A DNA stretch of 64,000 nt from Kribbella sp. VKM Ac-2569 (GTDB lineage: Bacteria; Actinomycetota; Actinomycetes; Propionibacteriales; Kribbellaceae): NCBI RefSeq assembly GCF_004216905.1, contig NZ_SGXJ01000001.1, positions 744,001 through 808,000 of the forward strand. Reading direction: 5' to 3'. Positions within the stretch are counted from its first letter, which is position 1; each line of letters begins with the position of its first letter. The translations under genes were made by a program, and so were the position numbers. Of the stretch, positions 25,063 to 33,341 are shown in pieces. The notes beneath the pieces were generated by a model. That model saw only the letters and a program-made list of their open reading frames with translations, was not told the origin of the DNA and made no database searches.

Positions 25063-25098
25063 GGCATCTGCACGTGCAGACGAACTTGCACCGTTAAA

Positions 25099-25122
25099 GT
25101 GACTCATGTCACATCAGGTGAT
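25099..25122. promoter_or_regulatory. Adjacent palindromes upstream of the whiB gene
   Basis: GTGAC-TCAT-GTCAC (25099-25112) is followed directly by ATCA-GG-TGAT (25113-25122). They lie about 95 bp ahead of the likely whiB promoter, in a gene-free stretch of 228 bp (25063-25290). The pair looks like regulator binding sites, but no regulator can be named. Confidence 0.4.
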
Positions 25123-25215
25123 GACGTGAACACACCTGCCGCCTGAAATCCGCCGATCACCGGCCGCGACGGCACGCGGCGATAACGAATGGCCCGAACT
25201 TCGAGACAACAAGGG

Positions 25216-25244
25216 TTGAACTCGCTCTGAGATGAGCATAGTTT
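25216..25244 (+). promoter_or_regulatory. Promoter of the whiB gene
   Basis: TTGAAC (25216-25221), a 17-bp spacer and TAGTTT (25239-25244) form a housekeeping-like promoter about 45 bp ahead of the WhiB start. A strong AGGAGG ribosome site precedes the ATG. Confidence 0.5.
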
Positions 25245-25290
25245 TCACCGAGCGCCCGTCCGCGCTTACGGTGAGTCATAGGAGGTTGCC

Positions 25291-25584
25291 ATGTCGAGAG
25301 GGATGCCTCGTCTGCCCCGCCCGCTCATGGATCTGTGGGACTGGCAGTCGCAAGCCGCATGCCGGGACGTCAACCCGGAACTCTTCTTCTCACCCGAATC
25401 GGAGCGTGGCGTTCGCAAACGCGCCCGCGAGATGGTGGCCAAGTCGCTGTGCGGCACCTGCCCGGTCCAGCCCGAATGCCGCCAGCACGCCCTCGCCGTC
25501 GGCGAGCCGTACGGCGTCTGGGGCGGCACCACGGAGTCCGAGCGCGACAACACCCTCCTGCCCGAGCACCGGAAGTCCGCCTAG
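25291..25584 (+). CDS. WhiB-family Fe-S regulator, WhiB3/WhiD-like
   Basis: A 97-residue Wbl protein. The four cluster ligands are Cys24, Cys54, Cys57 and Cys63 (C-X29-C-X2-C-X5-C), followed by GVWGGT, the Wbl turn that contacts the sigma factor. The start WDWQSQAAC, ESERG spacing and ALAVGEPYGVWGG put it with WhiB3 of mycobacteria and WhiD of Streptomyces rather than WhiB1 or WhiB2. Wbl proteins bind a 4Fe-4S cluster and region 4 of the primary sigma factor, and act in redox response or sporulation. The C-terminus after the turn is short, with only a few basic residues. Confidence 0.9.
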   Translation: MSRGMPRLPRPLMDLWDWQSQAACRDVNPELFFSPESERGVRKRAREMVAKSLCGTCPVQPECRQHALAVGEPYGVWGGTTESERDNTLLPEHRKSA

Positions 25585-25610
25585 CTGCTCGCAGCCGGCG
25601 AACCGCGTCG

Positions 25611-25638
25611 TAAGGCCTGTGTGAAAACTCAGGCCTTA
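25611..25638. terminator. Hairpin between convergent whiB and PLDc_N genes
   Basis: TAAGGCCTG (25611-25619) and CAGGCCTTA (25630-25638) form a perfect 9-bp stem with a 10-base loop containing AAAA. It can work in both directions; its right arm covers the stop codon of the minus-strand gene. Confidence 0.65.
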
Positions 25639-26042
25639 CCGTCGTCGGTCTCGGACGGGGAGTCCTCGGATCCCTTCGGTTCCTTCGGTTCCTTCGGTTG
25701 CTTCGGCTCGTCCGCCGGGTCCTCGGGCTCGGGCGGCTTCACGGTCGTGCGCGGGTCCCGGTAGCGGTCCAGTGACTTGAGGAAGTCCGGATCGTCATCC
25801 GGCGCCGTCGGCCGCGCAGGCGGCTTCGACGGTTCCCGCCGTACGACGCTCTCCTGACGATTGGCGTGCGCCCGCGACATCAGCAGCCAGACGATCGGCC
25901 CCGCGAACGGGACGAACACGATCAGGACGATCCACAGCAGCTTCGGCAGATGCGGCACGTCTTCGTCGGGTGTCTGGATGCACGAGAACAGCGCGTAGAC
26001 AGTGAGCACCAGGCTGATCAGGAACGGCAGAAATCGGACCAC
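25629..26042 (-). CDS. PLDc_N-type small membrane protein
   Basis: A 137-residue protein. The first 60 residues form two transmembrane helices (about 4-22 and 33-55) of the phospholipase D nuclease N-terminal type, ending in the usual FVPFAGPIVWLLM. The remaining cytoplasmic tail is low-complexity and charged, with DPDFLKSLDRYRDPRT and a repeated PKEPKEPKG stretch. This family is often a membrane anchor or of unknown role; no catalytic HKD motif is present. It lies downstream of the sulfonate transporter permease gene and may be read through from it. Confidence 0.8.
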   Translation of the reverse strand: MVRFLPFLISLVLTVYALFSCIQTPDEDVPHLPKLLWIVLIVFVPFAGPIVWLLMSRAHANRQESVVRREPSKPPARPTAPDDDPDFLKSLDRYRDPRTTVKPPEPEDPADEPKQPKEPKEPKGSEDSPSETDDGKA

Positions 26043-26077
26043 GTTCCAACAGTACGGCTAGTTCGGGCACAGGTTGG

Positions 26078-26950
26078 TCAGTGAGCGGACGAGGTGAGTC
26101 CCCGGGCGCGGAGCACCGAGTTCTCCAGCGGCCGGAACACCAGCAGTTCGATGCCGACGCCGACCACGAAGATCAGCACGATCCCGGCGAACACCATCGA
26201 GATGTCCGACAGCGACATGCCGTTGTGCAGGAACTGCCCGAGGCCCTCGCCGAGCTCCGGCGAGGTCGCGATCAGCTCAGCCGCCATCAGCGACCGCCAC
26301 GAGAACGCCCAGCCCTGCTTGAGACCGCCGAGGAACCCGGGCAGCGCGGCCGGCAGCAGGATGTACCGGATCCCGCCGAAGCGGCCCGCCCCGAGCGCCT
26401 TGCCGACCCGCGGCAGGATCGGCGGCACCTGGTCGAGACCGGACACCAGCCCGTTCGCGATCGACGGCACCGCGCCGAGCAGCACCACCCAGTAGATCGC
26501 GCGGTCGTTCAGCCCGAACCACAGGATCGCCGCCGGCACCCACGCCACCGAGGGCAGGCTCTGCAGCCCCGAGACGAGCGGCCCGATCCCCCGCCGTACG
26601 ACGCGGATGTTCGCGATCGCCAGCCCCAGCGGTACGGCGATCAGCAGCGAGATCGCGAACCCGATGACGGCCCGGTGCACGGATACCCAGAACAGCTCGA
26701 GGATGTCGCCGCTCGTCACCAACTGCCAGATCTGACCCCAGACGGCCGCCGGCGAGGGCAGTTTGAACTCGGGCCAGAACGCTGCGGCCCACAACGCCTG
26801 CCAGATCGCCACCAGGACGACGATCGCTCCGACCGGCGGCAGTACTCGCGCGGCGATCCGCCGTACCCGCGATCCCTCGGGCGCGTTGACGGGCGTGTCG
26901 AGGGCGTCCAGGCCGGCCTCGACGGATCCTTCCTGGACATCAAGCGGCAT
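26078..26950 (-). CDS. ABC transporter permease, SsuC/TauC type
   Basis: A 290-residue permease of the nitrate/sulfonate/taurine importer class. About six transmembrane helices follow a soluble N-terminus of about 30 residues. The EAA loop, KALGAGRFGGIRYILLPAALPGFLGGL (about 185-211), is the ATPase contact. The FKLPSPAAVWGQIWQLVTSG opening and LQSLPSVAWVPAAILWFG are typical of SsuC. It overlaps the ATPase gene by 11 bases, and sulfur substrates are implied by the TauE gene and leader upstream. Confidence 0.88.
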   Translation of the reverse strand: MPLDVQEGSVEAGLDALDTPVNAPEGSRVRRIAARVLPPVGAIVVLVAIWQALWAAAFWPEFKLPSPAAVWGQIWQLVTSGDILELFWVSVHRAVIGFAISLLIAVPLGLAIANIRVVRRGIGPLVSGLQSLPSVAWVPAAILWFGLNDRAIYWVVLLGAVPSIANGLVSGLDQVPPILPRVGKALGAGRFGGIRYILLPAALPGFLGGLKQGWAFSWRSLMAAELIATSPELGEGLGQFLHNGMSLSDISMVFAGIVLIFVVGVGIELLVFRPLENSVLRARGLTSSAH

Positions 26951-27710
26951 GACTGCTGATCACCTTGCGCAGCGCGGTGTTGATCTCGTCAACTGCATCA
27001 GGAGCATCATCCACATCCCATTCCTGCACGACGCGCCCGGGACGCGACGACAGCAGTACGACGCGTTGCCCGAGCCGCACCGCTTCGCGGACGTCGTGCG
27101 TGACGAACAGGATCGCCGTACCGGTCGCACGCCAGATCCGCAGCAGCTCACCCTGGAGAACGTCGCGGGTGATCGCATCCAGCGCCGAGAACGGCTCGTC
27201 CATCAGCAGCAACGACGGCTTGCCCGCGTCGGCACTATCAGTGGTTGACGCCAGAGCCCGAGCGAGAGCGACCCGCTGCCGCATGCCACCGGACAGCTCG
27301 TGCGGCCGTTTGTCGCCGAGACCGGCGAGCCGCACCAACTCCAGCAGCTCCGCGGCCTTGGCCCGCCGTTGCGCCTTCGGTACGCCGGCCATCCGCAGCG
27401 GCAGCTCGACGTTCCCGGCCGCGGTCAGCCACGGCATCAGCGCGGCCTCCTGGAAGACGACGGCCGGGCGCGACGAGTTCAGCTCGATCCGGCCGCTCGT
27501 CGGCCGGTCCAGACCGGCGACCAGGTTGAGCAGTGTGGTCTTGCCGCACCCGGAGGCGCCGAGCAGGCAGACGAACTCGCCGGCACCGACCTCGAGGTCG
27601 ACACCGTCCAGCGCGACGACCGCCTTCCGGCCGCTGCCGAACGCCTTCCCTACTTGGTGAAACCGCACCGGGGTGAGCTGGTCGGGCGGCGCGTCGACAA
27701 TGGCGGTCAT
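26940..27710 (-). CDS. ABC transporter ATPase, SsuB/TauB type
   Basis: A 256-residue ATPase with Walker A GASGCGKTT (about 53-61), Q-loop VVFQEAALMPW, signature [15 protein letters not shown], Walker B SLLLMDEPFSALDAITRD and H-loop FVTHDVREAV. The VFQEAALMPW and PFSALDAITR forms are those of nitrate/sulfonate/taurine importers. It couples ATP hydrolysis to the permease encoded by the overlapping next gene. Confidence 0.9.
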   Translation of the reverse strand: MTAIVDAPPDQLTPVRFHQVGKAFGSGRKAVVALDGVDLEVGAGEFVCLLGASGCGKTTLLNLVAGLDRPTSGRIELNSSRPAVVFQEAALMPWLTAAGNVELPLRMAGVPKAQRRAKAAELLELVRLAGLGDKRPHELSGGMRQRVALARALASTTDSADAGKPSLLLMDEPFSALDAITRDVLQGELLRIWRATGTAILFVTHDVREAVRLGQRVVLLSSRPGRVVQEWDVDDAPDAVDEINTALRKVISSHAA

Positions 27711-27732
27711 CGGGCTCTCCTCTACTTGACTA

Positions 27733-28800
27733 CTACTTGGCGTCCAGGCCGGCGGCGTCGACTGCCGGCTTGCCTGCCTGGGTGAGGACCTCGTTCAGCG
27801 GTCCCAGGTCCGCGAAGCCGGCCACGTTCGGCGCCTGCTTCGCGATCCCCGCGGTGACCTGGTCCTTGGCCAGCTGCGGGAAGGTGGCGGCGATCGGGTC
27901 TGCGGTGATCTTGATGTGCTCCCACGCCCGGTCGATGACCGCAGGCTTCAGCGCCTTGCCGGTCGCCGCCTTGAGCTGGTCGTTCACCACGGTCTTCGCC
28001 TGTGCGGCATCCGACGTGCTGAAGTCGATCGCCGCGTTCAGGCCCTTCAGCAGCGCCGTCACCGTTGCCGGGTGCTCCTTCAGGAATTGGGTCCGGACGA
28101 TCAGTACGGTCGTCGGGAACTGCCCGTTCGGCCACAGCGTCGCCTCGTCGAGCAGCACCTTCGCGCCCGCATCCAGGACCAGGCGGGACGACCAGGGCTC
28201 GGGCAGCCAGGCCGCGTCCACGTCGCCCTTCTTGAACGCGTCCAGCGTCTGCGCGTTCTCCAGGTTGGTCACCTTGACCTTGCCGGTCAGCTGGTTGTCG
28301 GCGAGCCACTTCTTCAGCGACACGTCCTGCGTGTTGCCGAGCTGCGGCGTGACGACGGTCTTGCCGACCAGGTCGGCCGGCTTGGTGATCGTCGGCTTGA
28401 CGACGAGCTGCGCGCCGCCGGACGTGGCGCCGGCGATCAGCCGGACCGCCTCGCCGTTCGACTTCGCGTAGGCGTTGATCGCCGGGCCGGAGCCGATGAA
28501 GGAAGCGTCCAGCGAGCCGCCGAGCAGCGCGCCGACGGCCTCCGGGCCGGCGTTGAACTTCGTCGGCACCAGCTTCGTGCTGCCGAGCTCCTTGGTGAAC
28601 AGGCCCTTGCCGAGACCGACCAGTGCGGCGGCGTGGGTGACGTTCGGGAAGTAGCCGAGCCGCAGCTCGGTGGCGGGACCCTTGTCGCTCGACGCGGCGG
28701 GCGACTCGTCGCTGTCGGCGCGCGAGCAGCCGGCGGCAGCAACGGTCAGGGCCAGGGCGGCAGCGAGCAGGCGGAACGGACGAGTGGCGGAGATGCTCAC
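27733..28800 (-). CDS. Sulfonate/nitrate-type ABC substrate-binding lipoprotein
   Basis: A 355-residue NMT1/SsuA-like binding lipoprotein. The signal peptide ends at lipobox AAGC (Cys about 25). The mature part starts LRLGYFPNVTHAAALVGLGKGLF (the usual SsuA strand-helix opening, about 46-68) and has GSGPAINAYAK, LVGKTVVTPQLGNTQDV and WLPEPWSSRLV. It delivers an aliphatic sulfonate or similar anion to the permease. The start is GTG 28798-28800; the frame stays open far upstream, but only this start gives a signal peptide. It sits between the tauE-like and ATPase genes. Confidence 0.88.
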   Translation of the reverse strand: MSISATRPFRLLAAALALTVAAAGCSRADSDESPAASSDKGPATELRLGYFPNVTHAAALVGLGKGLFTKELGSTKLVPTKFNAGPEAVGALLGGSLDASFIGSGPAINAYAKSNGEAVRLIAGATSGGAQLVVKPTITKPADLVGKTVVTPQLGNTQDVSLKKWLADNQLTGKVKVTNLENAQTLDAFKKGDVDAAWLPEPWSSRLVLDAGAKVLLDEATLWPNGQFPTTVLIVRTQFLKEHPATVTALLKGLNAAIDFSTSDAAQAKTVVNDQLKAATGKALKPAVIDRAWEHIKITADPIAATFPQLAKDQVTAGIAKQAPNVAGFADLGPLNEVLTQAGKPAVDAAGLDAK

Positions 28801-28832
28801 AAGAAGACCTTTGTCTTGGCGGAAGGTGAAGC

Positions 28833-29741
28833 TCAGGAAGCGGGCTCGAGCTCGGTTTCGTCGAGCAGTTGTTCGGCCTCGCGGACGGTACGGCGGGCCG
28901 CGGCGCGGACGCCGTACGTGACGATCGCGGCCCAGCCCAGGACGAGGGCCGTGTAGACGGCGTACCGCGGGCCGGTGGTGACGTCGAGGCCGTTCAGCAC
29001 GGTGCGGGCGTTGGTCAGGATCAGCACCAGGCCGACCCCGACCCCGAGCCAACGAGTGGCCAGCCGGGACACCAGCCAGGCGGCGAGCGGGGCCGCGATC
29101 ACGCCGCCGATCAGCAGCGCGGCGACGATGCCGAACGGCAGGTTCTTCCCGCCCAGCCCGAACAGGAACCCGATGCTGGCGGCGACCGAGACCAGGAACT
29201 CGGCAGCGTTCACCGAACCGACCGCCCGGCGCGGCGCCAGCTTGCCGCTGGACAGCAGCGCGGAGTTCGCGACCGGGCCCCAGCCGCCACCGCCGGTGGC
29301 GTCGATGAAGCCGGCCACCAGACCGAGCGGGCCGAGGAACCTCCCGGCCGGGCGGCCCTCGATCACCGCCCGGACCTTCCCGGTGCCGAACCGGACCAGG
29401 ATGTACACGCCGAGCAGGAGCAGCAGGCCGGCGACCCACAGGGACGCCGATTCGGTCGAGAGGCTGGAGAGGAATGTCGCACCGGCGAACGCTCCGACCG
29501 CGCCGGGAGCCCCGATCAGCGCGACGACGCGCCAATCCACGTTGCCGAACCGCCAGTGCGACAGGCCGGAGGCAAGCGTCGTGCCGACCTCGGCCAGGTG
29601 GACCGAGGCGGACGCGACAGCCGGGGTGATCCCGGTGATCAGCAGGGCGGTACTGGCGGTGACGCCGTACGCCATGCCGAGGGTGCCGTCGACGAGCTGG
29701 GCGATCGAGCCGAGCAGCGCGATCAGGACGAGGCGACGCAT
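28833..29741 (-). CDS. TauE/SafE family sulfite/sulfonate permease
   Basis: A 302-residue membrane protein with about eight to nine helices and the two family repeats; AQLVDGTLGMAYGVTAST (about 14-31) and GFIDATGGGGWGPVANSALL (about 143-162) are the matching Gly-rich loops. TauE/SafE proteins move sulfite, sulfoacetate or related anions, usually outward. Sitting first in the sulfonate importer operon, it may dispose of sulfite made from the imported sulfonate. AGGAG lies 7 bases before the ATG and can be masked by CTCCT just upstream. Confidence 0.88.
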   Translation of the reverse strand: MRRLVLIALLGSIAQLVDGTLGMAYGVTASTALLITGITPAVASASVHLAEVGTTLASGLSHWRFGNVDWRVVALIGAPGAVGAFAGATFLSSLSTESASLWVAGLLLLLGVYILVRFGTGKVRAVIEGRPAGRFLGPLGLVAGFIDATGGGGWGPVANSALLSSGKLAPRRAVGSVNAAEFLVSVAASIGFLFGLGGKNLPFGIVAALLIGGVIAAPLAAWLVSRLATRWLGVGVGLVLILTNARTVLNGLDVTTGPRYAVYTALVLGWAAIVTYGVRAAARRTVREAEQLLDETELEPAS

Positions 29742-29748
29742 GGATGTA

Positions 29749-29769
29749 CTCCTACGGAACGGGGAGGAG
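29749..29769 (-). promoter_or_regulatory. Ribosome-site-masking hairpin ahead of the tauE-like gene
   Basis: On the minus strand CTCCT (29765-29769) is complementary to the ribosome-binding AGGAG (29749-29753), with 11 bases between. It lies directly after the leader peptide, so translation or stalling in the leader could open or close the tauE ribosome site. Confidence 0.5.
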
Positions 29770-29793
29770 ACGGGCAGGAAGGTACGCCGTCGT

Positions 29794-29880
29794 TCAACAA
29801 CCCGAGGAGTTCACGCGCAGCAGATCGACGTGCCGGCGCCGGGTGAGGGCGTCTCCGGGCGCGTTCGCGATGATCTGCAT
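29794..29880 (-). CDS. Sulfur-gene leader peptide (RRRHVDLLRV type)
   Basis: A 28-codon reading frame, ATG 29878-29880 to TGA 29794-29796. It begins MQIIANAPGDALT, contains RRRHVDLLRV and ends NSSGC with a Cys codon right before the stop. Short peptides with this RHVDLLRV core and a Cys-containing end are found in front of sulfur-assimilation genes across actinobacteria and act as cysteine-responsive attenuators. Its place 52 bases before the tauE/sulfonate operon fits that role. It has only one Cys codon, fewer than the polycysteine leaders studied in mycobacteria. No strong ribosome site is seen, so translation may be leaderless. Confidence 0.8.
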   Translation of the reverse strand: MQIIANAPGDALTRRRHVDLLRVNSSGC

Positions 29881-29997
29881 AGGACCATGAAAGCGGACAA
29901 AGTCGAGCAAGATGCTCAGGTTTCAGCATTTGGACCTACGAATCACGAATCGAGACGAACGATCAGATTCGATCATCGGCCAGATCTGGTCACACGG

Positions 29998-30027
29998 TTG
30001 AAAGCCACGGCGACCGCTGCCTACGGT
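29998..30027 (+). promoter_or_regulatory. Leaderless promoter of the GH78 gene
   Basis: TTGAAA (29998-30003), an 18-bp spacer and TACGGT (30022-30027) end 7 bases before the GTG at 30035, so transcription should begin at or next to the start codon. Confidence 0.6.
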
Positions 30028-30034
30028 CCTGTGC

Positions 30035-32617
30035 GTGCTGACTCCCCGCTCTTTGAAGACCGAGTACGCCGCCCAACCGCTCGGCGTCGAGGTCCCTCGG
30101 CCGCGCTTCAGCTGGATTGCCGTCGCCCCCGGGTACGGCGCGACGCAGACGGCGTACCAGATCCTGGTCGCCTCCGCGCCGGAGCTGCTCACGCCGGAGA
30201 GCGCCGACGTGTGGGACTCGGGCAAGGTCGAGTCGGCGCGGACCTTCGGGATCGAGTACGACGGTCCGACGGCGGCGCGGACGCGGTACCACTGGACTGT
30301 CAGGTTGTGGGACGACCAGGGCGGTGAGTGGGCTGCACCAGAATGGTTCGAAACCGGAGTGCTCGACGAGGGGTTCGGGGCCGCGCAGTGGATCGGTGGC
30401 GCGACCGACAGCGCACCGCTCCTCCGGCGCGCGTTCGCCGTGGACGGCACCGTCCGGCGCGCCCGGCTCTACGCGAGCGGTCTCGGGTACGCCGACCTGC
30501 GGCTCAACGGGCACGCGGTGAGTGACGCCGTACTCGATCCGGGCTTCACCGCCTACGACCGCACCGTTCTCTATGTCACGCACGACGTGACCGAGCTCCT
30601 GCAGGCCGGCGACAACGTGGTCGGCGCCGAACTCGGGCGTGGTTTCTTCGGACTGACCTCGGTGAACGTCTGGCGCTGGCACGACACCCCGTGGACCGCT
30701 GACCCGCGGCTGATCGCGCGACTGGTGGTCGAGTACGACGACGGCCGGGTGGACGAGGTGGTCACGGACGAGACGTGGCGGATCTCGGGCGGTCCGACGC
30801 TGTCGGACTCGCTCTACACCGGTGAGACGTACGACGCCCGGCGGGCGCTGCCCGGCTGGGACGCGGCTGGGTTCGACGACTCCTCCTGGTCCGCGGCATC
30901 GGCCGTCGAGGCGCCCAAGGGGAAGCTGACCGCGCAGGCCCACGAGCCGATCCGGGTGGTCGAGACCGTCGACCCGGTCGAGGTCACCGAGGTTCGGCTC
31001 GGCGTGTGGATCGTGGACTTCGGGCGGACCGTGGCGGGCTGGACGAGGCTGTCCACCACCGCGCCGGCCGGGACGACGATCAGCCTCACGCATGGCGAGA
31101 CGGTTGCCGACGGCAACGTGGCGGCGTGGAACGTGCACGTCGACGGCGACCGGATCCAGCGCGACGAGTACATCGCGGCCGGCACCGGGGTGGAGACGTG
31201 GGAGCCGCGGTTCTCCTACAAGGGCTTCCGGTACGTGCAGATCGAGGGCGCGGCCGCCGATCTGCAACTGCGGGTGGTGAACTCGGACGTTCCGTCGGTG
31301 ACCCGGTTCTCGTCGACGCAGGCGCCGTACGAGCAGTTCGAGCGGGCGATGCGGCGCACGATCCTGAGCAACCTGCACGGGATCCCGACGGATACGCCGT
31401 ACTTCGAGAAGAACGGGTGGACCGGCGACGCGCAGGTCGGCGCGCCGACGATGCTCGCGACCCTCGATCTGGCGCGGTTCTTCACCAAGTGGCTCGGCGA
31501 CATCCGGGACAGCCAGGCGGACTCCGGGCAGCTCCCGGTGATCGTGCCGACCAGCGGCTGGGGTTTCACCGACCTCTCCCCTGCGACCGAATGGCCGACT
31601 GTTTATCCGTTCCTGTTGCGCGAGATGTATCGCTGGTACGGCGACGAGCGGCTGCTCCGCGAGCACTGGGACTCGCTGACGCGCTACCTCGCGTGGGAGT
31701 TGGATCGGGTCGAGGACGGGTTGTCGGTGAGCGTGCTCGGCGACTGGCTGCCGCCCGGGTTCGGGGGCGGTCCGGCGCCGGAGGACCGGCGGCTGACGGG
31801 TACGGCGTACCTCTACCGGGCGCTCGTGGTCGCGGCGGAGATCGGCGAGGTGATTGGGCAGCCCAACGAGTACCGGAAGGCGGCGGACGGGCTCGCCGAC
31901 GGGCTGAACCGGACGTTCCTGGATCGCGCCGAAGGCCGGTACCGGTCGGCCGACGACCCGGACTACCGGCAGACGTCGAACGCCGTACCGCTGGCGTTCG
32001 GAATCGTGCCGGACGAGTTCGTCGAGCAGGTCGCGGCCGGGTTGGCAGCCGACGTCGAGGCTCGTGGCTTCCACCTCAACACGGGCTGCCTGGGCGTCGG
32101 CGTACTGCTGCCGGTGCTGACCGCGCACGGGTACGGCGACGTGGCAACGAAGGTCGCGCTGCAGCGGAGCTATCCGAGCTGGGGCTACTGGTTCGACCTC
32201 GGCGCGGACACCATGTGGGAGAAGTGGGAGGACGATTCGCGGTCGCGCAACCACTACTTCCAGGGCACGGTCGTGCAGTGGATCTTCGAGAACGTCGCCG
32301 GGCTGCGCGTCGTCGACGCCGGCAGCGAGCGGATCGTCGTACGGCCGGATGCCCGCGACGAGGTGGACTCGGCGAGCATCCGCACCGAGACGATCCGCGG
32401 GCGCGTGGCGGTCTCATGGAAGAAGACGGCACGGGTCCTGTCGCTGGACGTCCAGGTGCCGGTCGGCACGACGGCTGAGGTTCATGTGCCGTCGGAGCGA
32501 GCAGCGGATGTCGACGCCGTACCGCAGGCGTTCGCCGGCTCAGCGACGTACGACGAGGGCTACACCATCTACACCGTCGGCGCCGGACTGTGGTCGTTCA
32601 CGAGCCGGTCGGCTTAG
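30035..32617 (+). CDS. GH78 alpha-L-rhamnosidase
   Basis: An 860-residue rhamnosidase. It has the N-terminal beta-sandwich (about 5-125, RPRFSWIAV..YQILVAS), the lectin-like Bac_rhamnosid_N domain (about 135-300, ARLYASGLGYADLRLNG and GRGFFGL), then the (alpha/alpha)6 barrel (about 420-760). The barrel carries the catalytic carboxylates in PTDTPYFEKNGWTGDAQV (acid) and, later, WEKWEDDSRSRNHYFQG (base), and a C-terminal sandwich closes the protein. It removes alpha-linked L-rhamnose from plant glycans or glycosides. There is no signal peptide, so it acts on imported substrate. Its stop overlaps the convergent trmB stop. Confidence 0.92.
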   Translation: MLTPRSLKTEYAAQPLGVEVPRPRFSWIAVAPGYGATQTAYQILVASAPELLTPESADVWDSGKVESARTFGIEYDGPTAARTRYHWTVRLWDDQGGEWAAPEWFETGVLDEGFGAAQWIGGATDSAPLLRRAFAVDGTVRRARLYASGLGYADLRLNGHAVSDAVLDPGFTAYDRTVLYVTHDVTELLQAGDNVVGAELGRGFFGLTSVNVWRWHDTPWTADPRLIARLVVEYDDGRVDEVVTDETWRISGGPTLSDSLYTGETYDARRALPGWDAAGFDDSSWSAASAVEAPKGKLTAQAHEPIRVVETVDPVEVTEVRLGVWIVDFGRTVAGWTRLSTTAPAGTTISLTHGETVADGNVAAWNVHVDGDRIQRDEYIAAGTGVETWEPRFSYKGFRYVQIEGAAADLQLRVVNSDVPSVTRFSSTQAPYEQFERAMRRTILSNLHGIPTDTPYFEKNGWTGDAQVGAPTMLATLDLARFFTKWLGDIRDSQADSGQLPVIVPTSGWGFTDLSPATEWPTVYPFLLREMYRWYGDERLLREHWDSLTRYLAWELDRVEDGLSVSVLGDWLPPGFGGGPAPEDRRLTGTAYLYRALVVAAEIGEVIGQPNEYRKAADGLADGLNRTFLDRAEGRYRSADDPDYRQTSNAVPLAFGIVPDEFVEQVAAGLAADVEARGFHLNTGCLGVGVLLPVLTAHGYGDVATKVALQRSYPSWGYWFDLGADTMWEKWEDDSRSRNHYFQGTVVQWIFENVAGLRVVDAGSERIVVRPDARDEVDSASIRTETIRGRVAVSWKKTARVLSLDVQVPVGTTAEVHVPSERAADVDAVPQAFAGSATYDEGYTIYTVGAGLWSFTSRSA

Positions 32618-33309
32618 AACTTGGTGTAGATCAGGTCGCGGACCTCGCGGCCCTCGGCTTGCGCGCGGGACTCGAACTTGGTGACCGGGCGCCACTCGGG
32701 CCGCGGGGCCCATCCGCCGTACTCGTTGTGCAATGAGGGTTCGGCTGCGCAGACCTCGAGCATGCGGTCGGCGTAGTCCGTCCAGTCCGTTGCCAGGTGC
32801 AACGTCCCGCCCGGCTGCAGGCGGTCGGCGATCAGGCCGACGAACGGCGCCGTGACGAGCCGGCGTTTGTGGTGCCGCTTCTTCGGCCACGGGTCCGGGA
32901 AGTAGATCCGTACGCCGGCCAGCGCGCCGGGGGCGACGTGATCACGCAGGAAGTCCAGCGCGTCGCCCTGCAGCAGGCGGACGTTGTCGAGGTCGTACTT
33001 CTCCACCCACAGCATCAGCTGACCGAGCCCGGCCGGGTAGACCTCCGCGGCCACGTGGTTGACCTCGGGCGCGGCGACGGCGAGCTGCGCGGTCGCCTCC
33101 CCCATCCCGGAGCCGATCTCCAGCACGGTCGGCGCCGTACGGCCGAACCAATCCACCAGATCCAGCTCACCGGTCGGCAGATCCTCCTGCGTCCGGCCGA
33201 GCTCCGGCCACCGTGTCTCCCAGACGCGCTTTTGCCCGACCGTCATCCGCACGCTGCGGCGGACGGTGCTGAAGACACCGACTTGCCGGACCTGATCTGT
33301 TGCTCCCAC
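32614..33309 (-). CDS. trmB: tRNA (guanine-N7-)-methyltransferase
   Basis: A 231-residue TrmB that makes m7G46 in tRNA variable loops. The SAM site is VLEIGSGMGEATAQLA (about 60-75), YFPDPWPKKRHHKRRLV (about 133-149) is the catalytic and tRNA-binding signature, and TDWTDYADRML follows. The GTG at 33307-33309 is used because FSTVRRSVRMTVGQKR upstream of the first ATG belongs to the conserved N-terminus. A TAGAAT box 7 bases before that GTG suggests a leaderless mRNA. It converges on the rhamnosidase gene with a 4-base overlap. Confidence 0.93.
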   Translation of the reverse strand: MGATDQVRQVGVFSTVRRSVRMTVGQKRVWETRWPELGRTQEDLPTGELDLVDWFGRTAPTVLEIGSGMGEATAQLAVAAPEVNHVAAEVYPAGLGQLMLWVEKYDLDNVRLLQGDALDFLRDHVAPGALAGVRIYFPDPWPKKRHHKRRLVTAPFVGLIADRLQPGGTLHLATDWTDYADRMLEVCAAEPSLHNEYGGWAPRPEWRPVTKFESRAQAEGREVRDLIYTKF

Positions 33310-33316
33310 CAGGTGA

Positions 33317-33341
33317 ATTCTAGGGGGTGTCAGACACCCCC
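33317..33341 (-). promoter_or_regulatory. trmB -10 box with adjoining 19-bp palindrome
   Basis: TAGAAT (33317-33322 on the minus strand) is followed upstream by GGGGGTGTC-T-GACACCCCC, a perfect palindrome at 33323-33341 that ends right at the stop of the SRPBCC gene. It may be a terminator hairpin for that gene (no T-run follows) or an operator at the -35 position of trmB. Confidence 0.5.

Noticed and set aside
29990..32254. A long open frame on the minus strand (over 700 codons) opposite the rhamnosidase gene
   Set aside because: It mirrors the strong GH78 reading frame, has no family resemblance and an Arg/Pro/Val-biased composition typical of antisense frames in high-GC DNA.
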